A DNA stretch of 64,000 bases from Bryopsis sp. KO-2023 (Eukaryota; Chlorophyta; Ulvophyceae; Bryopsidales; Bryopsidaceae). Numbering within the stretch: the first letter of the stretch is position 1; the number at the start of each line of letters is the position of its first letter. The translations under genes and the position numbers were made by a program. The stretch covers positions 1,430,001 to 1,494,000 of the forward strand of contig BSYQ01000007.1 of assembly GCA_030272585.1 (NCBI GenBank), read 5' to 3'. The notes under the pieces were generated by a model. That model had not been told where the DNA came from. It saw only the letters and a list, made by a program, of their open reading frames with translations, and did not search any database. Shown piece by piece: positions 56,549 to 64,000 of this stretch.

Positions 56549-59500
56549 ATGCTTGCGTCCAGCGGGAGAGTCGTGGGCCGATCGTGGTGCCTTCGCCCAC
56601 AGAGGGGGGCGATAAGATGCAACGCCCCTTTGGTCAGGCAGGAGGCTTGCTTAGCACCACGTTTCAGGTCGGGCTGGTTTTTTGTTTTGTTTTTTGAGTT
56701 TCTCTGGCTGTTTGAAAGGCGCAGGGATGCTGAATCTCCGGGTGTTATTTCATTTCCTTTGCAGAACCAGCGTCCTGCACGCTCTCGCCGACGAACGACA
56801 AGAGGAGGAGGATAAATCTGAAAAAGACACGTACACGTAAGGTCGATATGTCAGTGTGGTCCGTATGACTGACTGACTGACTGACAATACTCCGAAAAAC
56901 AAAACGAAAACCGAAACAAGAAACGAAATACATGAAACCTTTTTTTGGAGGGGGAAAAGTTGGAATTTTTTGGAATGATGCGAGTGGAATTTCTAATATC
57001 AATCCAGGGACGAAGTCGGGATGGATGAAGAGGATCTTTTCAGCCACAGAATGTGAGTCTCTTTTTTTTTTCTTGCCAAGTTTTTTTTTTTCCTTCTGAA
57101 TCTAGATCCAATCAAGGCACCCCTGCTGCATAAAATTGCCCCCATATCCACGAAGTCGATTTTCCGAAGTTCTGGATACTGACTGAACTTTTCTTTTTCT
57201 GACTGGAACAAGTCGTGGCCGTAGAGAAAATAGAATTGATTGAAAACATTTTGTCATCTGAAATTATTGCATGCACCGTTTCTGCTCTGATTCCTGCTCA
57301 AATGATTTTTTAGTTGATTTTCCATATTGCTGAAACGTTGAGAATGCAAAAGCCTGTGTCCTTATCACTGCCCATCCCCCCAACCCCCCTCCCTCCACCT
57401 TACTTTCCAAAATAGAGGAAGTCCCTGATTTTCATTTACATGCATCAATGAAAAGACTTGGAGACACCGTTGCACATGGAAGTGAACAGGAAATTAAAAC
57501 GTCAATAACCCAAGTCGAGTTGATTTTTTTGGCCATCGCAACAGTGGTGTTGATCCGGAGGGTCATTCTGCCAGGCCGGCGGACGCCATCCTTGAACTGA
57601 GTGTGACAGATGACAGCTCTGCGCTGAACATGAGGAAAACGAAAATCGTTTGTACGATCGGACCGGGTACTTGCACTCGAGAGAGGCTGTTTGAGCTTGC
57701 AGATGCTGGAATGAACGTGGCGAGGTTGAACATGTCTCATGGGGACCACGATTCACACAGAGAAGTGGTGGATTTGATTAAAGAATACAACGCTCTGGGT
57801 CGAAGCAATGTGGCCATCATGTTGGACACGAAGGTGCGAATTTGAATATTTTGATTTTAATTTAATTTAATTCTTTTTTTTAATATGATTTCCACATGGG
57901 AAGTTCGAATCCTCTCGCTTCTGTTTCCTGCCATATGCGGCGGCTTGCGCGAATCCTATATATGACAATGGCAGTCCAATTTCGGATGAAAACGCGTTGG
58001 AATCACGACCTGTCACACCTGATCAGCTTGAGTGAAAAGCCCGGGTGGGAATTCAGGGGAGGGAGGTTTTAAAAAAAGGAGGAAATTTCTTTGTGGTGTG
58101 GTGCAGGGTCCGGAGGTCAGGAGCGGTGATTTGCAAGCACCCATTGATATGAAGCCCGGAGAGACTTACACCTTCACCATCACGGAGGGTGCCAATGGCA
58201 CAGACGGAAGGATATCCGTTAATTATGATGGCTTCATTTCGGATGTTGGAGTTGATGATATTCTGCTTGTGGATGGTGGATTGATCAGCTTTCAAGTCCA
58301 AAAAAAAACTGACACCGATGTTGTGGTGGGTATCCTTGATCTACAGCTTTTTTCTTTTTTTTTTAAATGCATATCGAACTTCAAACACATTGAGGTTTTG
58401 GGCGAACCCCATGGTTTTCTTATCAATCATCTTATAAGGGATGAAATCTTTCCGTTTGGACATGTTTTCTTTGTGCTTTCCATGCAGGTGGAGGTCATTG
58501 ATCCTGGAATGATGGCATCTCGACGGCATTTGAATGTCCGTGGAAAATCAGCCAATCTACCAGCCATCACTGACCGGGACTGGCTCGACCTCGAGTTTGG
58601 TGTGGAAGTCAGTGTGGACTTTTATGCTCTATCGTTTGTCAGGGTATGCACATGCTTCTCAGCACAGCTGGTTTTTTTTTTGTCGAGGTCGAAAATGGAA
58701 AGAAAGGAGAATACTTGGGCTTTCAGCAGAACTGATGCGACTTGATATGGTTTTTTCAGGATGCAAAAGTGATATACGATTTGAAAAAATGGCTGTCAGC
58801 GAGGCGAGCCAAGATCGGAGTGATCGCGAAAATTGAAGCTGCGGAGAGCATTGAAAATCTGGAGGATATTCTGGACGCTATCGATGGAGCGATGGTTGCC
58901 AGGGGGGACCTTGGAGCTGAATTGCCTTTTGAGAAAGTGCCATACTGGCAATCCCAGATCATCCAGGGCTGCAGGTATGGTGTATCCATCATTGGGGAAT
59001 ATCCATCTGAGGAAAAGTCGACTTCGTTGTGGATTGGAAAGTATCCTGATGAAATTCTGCAGTCTGTCATGAGAACAAGTAAAATGATGAGAGTGGGGCA
59101 TGCTGTTGCACAAGAACAAGCAACCCTATGGTATGCTATCTAAGTCCCCACATTTCTCATTTGATTTGTTTCGATACGATGTTCTGAAGGCGCCGTGGAA
59201 AGCCCGTCATCGTTGCAACCAACATGTTGGAGTCGATGATCGAGCATCCCACCCCCACTAGAGCAGAAGTCTCAGACATTTCCATCGCTGTTCGTGAGGG
59301 GGCCGACGGCATCATGTTGTCCGGAGAAACAGCCTACGGTAAATTTCCGTACAAGGCTGTGGCTGTGATGGACGCAGTCTCCAGACGGACAGAGAAGTCG
59401 ATGCGATCGTACGCCGGTTCAAGGAGGTTCGGGAGTGCAGAAGCTCCACCCATCGACTGGATCATTCCACAAGGTCGAAGAGAGGGCAAGCAAACGAATC

Positions 59501-60569
59501 CTTATCTGTCTGAGATGTTCGCCTTCCATGCGACCACAATGGCAAACACTGTGAGGTGAGGAGGGAGTTGGCAATTTGGGATGAATGTCACTCTTTCTTC
59601 CCACTTTTTTTCACTTTTTCACTTTTTTTACTTTTTTTTACTTTTTTCGCTTTTTTCGCTTTTTTCGCTTTTATCACTTTGAATTCCACAGTGCGTGCCT
59701 CAGTTTATTGTGTGCTTCCCTACACAGGACATCGCTGGTCGTGTTCACTCGTAAAGGAAACATGCCTGCTCTGCTCAGCCACTACAGACCCGATTATCCT
59801 ATCTTCGCCTTCACTGAAAACTTGACGATTCAGTGTCGGCTTGCTGTGTACCACGGTATCACTTCGATCAAAATGGAGTTTGCTGATAATGCTGACGAGA
59901 CCTTTGAAAGGTAGGAATTTCCGTATTTCTTCGGGAATGTGTTGGTTCGCCTTTTTGTTGTGTTAAGCTTTCATGGTCGCGTTCGGTTGATGGATCAGTG
60001 AAAAGACATTCCGCAGGGTTAAAAAGGAAGAAGCCATTAGTCACAGCATTTTTCAAAAGTGCATTGAATGAGAGGGTGTCCATAGGAATCCTGCCACATC
60101 TGAGTGCGGGTGAGGGTTTCAGCAACTGTGGGCTTTGGAATGATCCACCACTGATCGAGTTGGTGTCGTTGTTTAAACAGGGCGATTGCAGAATTGAAGA
60201 GGCGGGAATATGTGAAAGATGGAGAATTCGTGGCCATTGTTCAGAGCGGAAGGAGACCGATTTGGCGAAGCGCATCCACCCACACCATTCAGGTCAGCAG
60301 AACTTGTGCTGCACACTCACATTGTTGAGGTATCTGTGGCACACAAAAAAGAATAACTACTACAGTGCCATATTGTCTGAACTACAACTTGAGTTTTCCT
60401 GTACTGGTGCGTCGAATGAGTTTCTTTTTGACCAAAAAACCTACGATGAAAGGTTAAGTTGTCTGTTTTTGGTGTTCAGGTCCGGGAGGTTTTGGGTCCA
60501 TCCATCACCGACAGCATCGAAGAAGATGACTCAATTGTCGATGTGCAGCGATATCTTGAAAAGAACTGA
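56549..60569 (+). CDS. Plastid-type pyruvate kinase
   Basis: Eleven exons (56549-56667, 56765-56836, 57008-57052, 57545-57833, 58107-58325, 58488-58643, 58760-58974, 59190-59555, 59728-59910, 60181-60292, 60480-60569) join in frame to 621 residues. The enzyme turns phosphoenolpyruvate and ADP into pyruvate and ATP. The leader [20 protein letters not shown] to about residue 45 is a transit-peptide-like basic region, followed by an acidic linker. The core shows [73 protein letters not shown] (catalytic Lys region), [35 protein letters not shown] and [17 protein letters not shown]. The C-terminal region with [20 protein letters not shown] and [16 protein letters not shown] resembles the plant plastid beta (PKp2) type. 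The C-terminus extends about 28 residues past the usual end. Start choice: ATG at 56549; an upstream ATG at 56291 would add 86 unrelated residues. Confidence 0.93.
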
Positions 60570-62712
60570 AGCTGCTCCCTCATCAAGGCCCTGCTTAGAG
60601 TTTCTGGCAGGAAATCACAAATGTGTGTGGGGTGTCTGGTCAGACAAATTTTCAACGAAGTCTAACTCACTCATGCAGTGTTGCAATTTTGATTCATTTG
60701 TTCAGGATATCATCGAGAGGAGTACTTTTCAGCAGTTTGGTTTTTGTCAATGTATGATCATATCTTTGTAATTATTTTTTTGATGTTTGGATGCCATCAG
60801 GGTCTAAATTATGTTCAGCACATGCGCTTTGTGGGATGGATTTTTTTTTTAATAAGATATATATATAAGTGACCACAGTTTTTCAGAAGAATTTTTCAGG
60901 GCACTTTATTTCTGGTGTTTTCCAAGCTAATGTGAGCCGATCGATTATGCATGACTTTGACTAGGTCCCTCCTGCCATCCTAAGAACAAAACACCTGCAC
61001 CTACATATTATTTCCCTGGTCCATTCTCAACATGTCTGGAAAGAATCTATTTTCAAAGGATCTATGAGAATATATTCCTTGGTGGCAGCAGGTTGACTGA
61101 AAAAAAAAAATCACCAGGAAAATCACCCAAAATAAGTGCCATGTTTTTACTTTTACCTATCATTTCCTTCTTTTCGAATCCTGATGGTGGTCCATCTGCT
61201 GATTGGTTTTTCCCATCCCACGACAGAACGAAGTTATTCCTTACACATGTGCAATGTCACATAATCATAATCATCAAAAACTTTCGTACTTGCACTTCGA
61301 CAAAATACACGAACCCAATTTGACCACCACCCAATATCAAAATATTACACTCACTCTTTTTTTTTTCGGACTCCACCCCACTCACCCCAATCTAAACCAC
61401 GATGAATGAAAACACCCCTATGGATGGGAAAAATCAAGAGCATCAAGTTTTTCTTTTTTCCCCGCCCATGTACAAATCCCAAAGTGACGAAAAACGCCCC
61501 CGTCCCTATTTTCTCTACTCATTTTTTTTTTAAACCTTCCAGAAAGACTATTTTTCTTTTTTTTTTGGGGGGGGGGCTTGGGATCTTTGGTCAGGTCCTA
61601 CATACCTTACAAGACATATGGCAATCATTCAAAAAAAAAAAAAAAGACAAAAGAGTGAGGGCATCGTCTTTTATAATTTTCAAACCAACGAACATACTGT
61701 GATAGGGGCGGGAATTTTCTGTAGCGTACTTGCCACACCACTTCTTTTTCACAATGCTCCAGATTTTTGTGGGTTTTTTCTCCTTCATCCTTTTTTTTTT
61801 GGTTTTGTTTTAAATTACAAAAAAAGAAAAAAACGCGATGACAAAAAAAAAAAAAGAGGCAAACCAGAAAGTAAAAAAAAAAGGTTTCTTTTTTAATATT
61901 ACGTTGAAAGAAAATTTGATTGTGCAGCCCCCACGACATTGTAACTTTCTTTTTATGACTGACAATTCCTTCTCTCTTTTCCGTTCACCAACTTGCGAGA
62001 GTGTGTACAAACGTGTTTTTTTTTTTTCCTCACCCACTCTATCGAACACAATATATTCAGTCCTTTTCAAATATTTTTTTTCTTACCCAAAAGCCCATTC
62101 ATGCAGGGGGAAAACTATCCCTCAACCCCTCCTATCTTCAAAACACCCTTTCCAATCCTCCTGTTTCTTCCCCCCACACCCAGCCCCACCCCCAAACCCA
62201 TCATCATTTCATATCTGTGCTATATTTCAAGCTCCACCATACACACACCCTCGGCTCCTCAAAACGTGCCACCCAAATCACCAGGATATCCCCCTGTTTG
62301 CAAAAAAAAACACTCTCTGTCTCTTCTCCCGTGCACTTTATTTTCCTTTTCCCCAATCCCAGCCCAAGTACCCCTCCCCCCCCCCACCCAAACCTCTCCA
62401 AATTGAAACAAACACACGGACACGCAAAATCCATACACATTTCAACCTGCCACCAAAATGACGCTGCACAATACAAACAAAAACGGCTCCTAGAACCAAA
62501 CACAAACAGTTTTTCTGAAGGGTTGATTTTTTTTTTCTCTTTCTCTGACTCTTGACTCTCTCTCTTTCTCTCACTTCCCTTCCCTGTTTTTCCTTTTTTT
62601 CCTTCTTTCAACTTTTCCTTTTCTGCAGTAAGATATGGACTCCAATCTCCTCCCTGGTTGCTTGTCTTTACCTTCCCTATTTCCAAGCTGGGTGCCCCCA
62701 CCCACCCTCTAT
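60570..62712. other. Convergent A/T-rich intergenic region
   Basis: Between the 3' ends of pyruvate kinase and the F-box-like gene. Long A and T runs (61095, 61348, 61561, 61630, 61790, 61845, 62030), C runs (62374-62384) and pyrimidine tracts (62530-62620) dominate. No exon, RNA gene or repeat family was recognised. Confidence 0.4.
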
Positions 62713-63711
62713 TTAAATTCGCTCCTTCCTTCCAGGTTTGAAGCTTTCGTCCATATCCCAAGGCATTGAACATAACTCCAGCTGGACCTTGAGGGTCCTC
62801 CTGAAAATCCCCCTTCTAGCGAACACAAATTCCGCGTCTGGTTGACTTTCAAACATAACTAGCACCGGTCTCCTGGGGCTCCTCACACCAGGTTTCTTTT
62901 TCTGCGTCTCGGAGAATCGCCAGGGAACGTCACCCCCGACCTGCGCGGAGTTCACGTTCAAGCGATGCGCCCCTCGCACCTCCAGAGACTTCTTCGCGTG
63001 CTTGCAAATCATGTTCGACATTCGCAGTTTTAACTTTGGGGAATCCTCGTTCGGGCCGGCCTCGGGGACGTTTCGAAACACCAGCATCGACTTGCAAGCA
63101 GAAACCCGTTGCACGGGAAAGTAACAGAGTTTCAAGAACCTTCGCACATCCTCCTCTATCTCCCTGGCGACGTGCCCCTCAGGATTCACGAGCGTCGACG
63201 TGTTGGGATGCACTTTTATTTTCGCCTTCTCGTCACCCGAGTCGAAACACCCTTGAGCACGCGGGGTGGCCAGGGGTCCGTCCGCGAGCGCCTTCAACAC
63301 GACGAGATTCGGAGCATCAAAGTTTTCGTTCGCGTAACGAAGCGCGGTGGATTTGAGCTTCGTCCAGAAGGCTGTCGTCTGCGCAAGGTTGCGCAGGATG
63401 TCCCGGTGGGTTCTGGAAACCAAAGCAAAACTCTGCAACGTTTCCGCGTGAACGTAGCGCGACGCCAGGAGTTCCCACACGATGTATTCTCCGCTGGAGA
63501 GCTCTGAAGTGTCCGGCCTGGTCGATTTCTTTCCCAAGGGGACTTTTGGGGGGTGGTTCTCGATTGTCGTCGCCGTTGATATTGATGACGGTGCCCGCAG
63601 GGGCATTCCAAAGTTGAAGCCGCACAGCTTTCTCAGGAACTCCTGCAGAAAGTCGAGGTATCGCCCAGCCTCCACCAGCACTGCGCGTATGAAGAGGCTC
63701 ATCGACTCCAA
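62713..63711 (-). CDS. F-box-like protein of unknown target
   Basis: A single frame of 332 residues. Residues about 72-120 fit an F-box pattern: EYIVWELLASRYVHAETLQS, then FALVSRTHRDILRNL and a Trp (TAFWTKL) near the end. F-box proteins link targets to SCF ubiquitin ligases. The C-terminal 200 residues contain basic and Pro-rich stretches and a beta-rich end (RRPVLVMFESQPDAEFVFAR), without LRR, Kelch or WD40 repeats. I cannot name a family. The start at MESMSLFIRAVL is the first ATG of the frame. The very compact gene has higher G+C than its flanks. Confidence 0.6.
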   Translation of the reverse strand: MESMSLFIRAVLVEAGRYLDFLQEFLRKLCGFNFGMPLRAPSSISTATTIENHPPKVPLGKKSTRPDTSELSSGEYIVWELLASRYVHAETLQSFALVSRTHRDILRNLAQTTAFWTKLKSTALRYANENFDAPNLVVLKALADGPLATPRAQGCFDSGDEKAKIKVHPNTSTLVNPEGHVAREIEEDVRRFLKLCYFPVQRVSACKSMLVFRNVPEAGPNEDSPKLKLRMSNMICKHAKKSLEVRGAHRLNVNSAQVGGDVPWRFSETQKKKPGVRSPRRPVLVMFESQPDAEFVFARRGIFRRTLKVQLELCSMPWDMDESFKPGRKERI

Positions 63712-64000
63712 CGGCGGAACTCGACGATTCTTGCCAAACTACACCACCCAGAGCCAACAACATACCGCATCCGAACGTGGCGATAAACGTAATTTTAGTG
63801 CATGACTGTCTTGTCAACCGCATAATCGTTCCTGTCAACAGAAACCCGAAGACAGAATCGTCTGTTCGCGCTTCTGTCCAGCGTTTCGTTCCGCCGCCAG
63901 CTCACATGCGGAGCGCCTCGCCAGCAGGAACGCGTGCGGATTTCCCTCTATATGTCGCTTCGCAGAGAACGCGCCCGTCCAGCGAAAACAGGATCCCGCA
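63712..64000. other. Upstream region of the F-box-like gene, window edge
   Basis: G+C-rich sequence that probably contains the promoter of the minus-strand gene. The overlapping plus and minus open frames here are shadows. No motif was recognised and the window ends at 64000. Confidence 0.35.

Noticed and set aside
56866-56884. GACT tetranucleotide repeat
   Set aside because: Simple repeat inside an intron, too short to matter.
56999-57211. Separate small acidic protein ending EEDLFSHRM
   Set aside because: GTGAGT directly after HR-AT is a good donor, and the phase fits the next pyruvate kinase exon, so this is exon 3 of that gene.
59600-59680. CTTTTTTCG/CACTTTTTT tandem repeats as a satellite
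   Set aside because: A short pyrimidine microsatellite inside a pyruvate kinase intron, probably only part of the splice-site tract.
1-64000. CRISPR arrays, operons, bacterial promoters
   Set aside because: None seen. Introns, gene spacing and protein families are eukaryotic throughout.

Overview
This window is eukaryotic nuclear DNA. The genes are broken by short GT-AG introns, ATG starts lie close to divergent neighbours, and the spacers are T/A-rich with homopolymer runs. At least two genes, a 2-oxoglutarate/malate translocator (DiT1 type) and a plastid-type pyruvate kinase, begin with basic, Ser/Ala/Arg-rich leaders that look like transit peptides with no signal peptide in front. A NUMOD3-repeat protein of the kind I know from plants may have one too. 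This suggests a photosynthetic protist with a primary plastid, probably a green-lineage alga. The same window also has an AIDA orthologue (familiar from animals) and a bacterial-type RtcB with an organelle-like presequence. The lineage call is inference.

Layout. 1.0-16.7 kb is ordinary gene space: AIDA (-), a PTB-like RRM protein (-), a RING/coiled-coil protein (+), RtcB (-) and DiT1 (+). The last two share a 175-bp divergent promoter. 17.5-32.5 kb is a young, rearranged array of secreted poly-glycine proteins (GRP). GRP1, GRP2 and GRP3 are paralogues that share upstream modules. A 4,545-bp block holding GRP2 and GRP3 has been duplicated in direct tandem. The second copy of GRP2 was then hit by a 4,587-bp LTR retrotransposon with visually identical LTRs, and the empty site survives in the first copy. 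The element has Gag, aspartic protease, reverse transcriptase and RNase H, but no integrase between RNase H and the 3' LTR, and its terminal and internal junctions are unusual. 34.4-34.9 kb holds a short pogo/Tigger-like element with TA target duplication.

36.0-41.9 kb encodes a 1,373-residue receptor-like protein (-): periplasmic-binding-like ectodomain, GCC2/GCC3 Cys-rich region, about eight membrane segments and a long acidic tail. 42-46 kb is gene-poor and A/T-rich. 46.0-49.0 kb has a PPR protein and a Myb/SANT-like protein (both -). 49.1-52.7 kb has the NUMOD3 protein (+). 53.6-56.2 kb has a JmjC ribosomal oxygenase (-). 56.5-60.6 kb has the plastid pyruvate kinase in 11 exons (+). 62.7-63.7 kb has an F-box-like protein (-).

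Together the recognisable genes cover plastid carbon metabolism (malate/2-oxoglutarate exchange and pyruvate formation), RNA work (PTB, RtcB, PPR), chromatin or ribosome hydroxylation, ubiquitination (RING, F-box) and an extracellular glycine-rich protein family. A GACGTC motif, often in TGACGTCA form, recurs upstream of AIDA, in the PTB/RING spacer and in the oxygenase/pyruvate kinase spacer. It is a candidate shared promoter element. Exon chains were joined by hand using reading frame, splice signals and recalled family similarity; no transcript data or database search was available.
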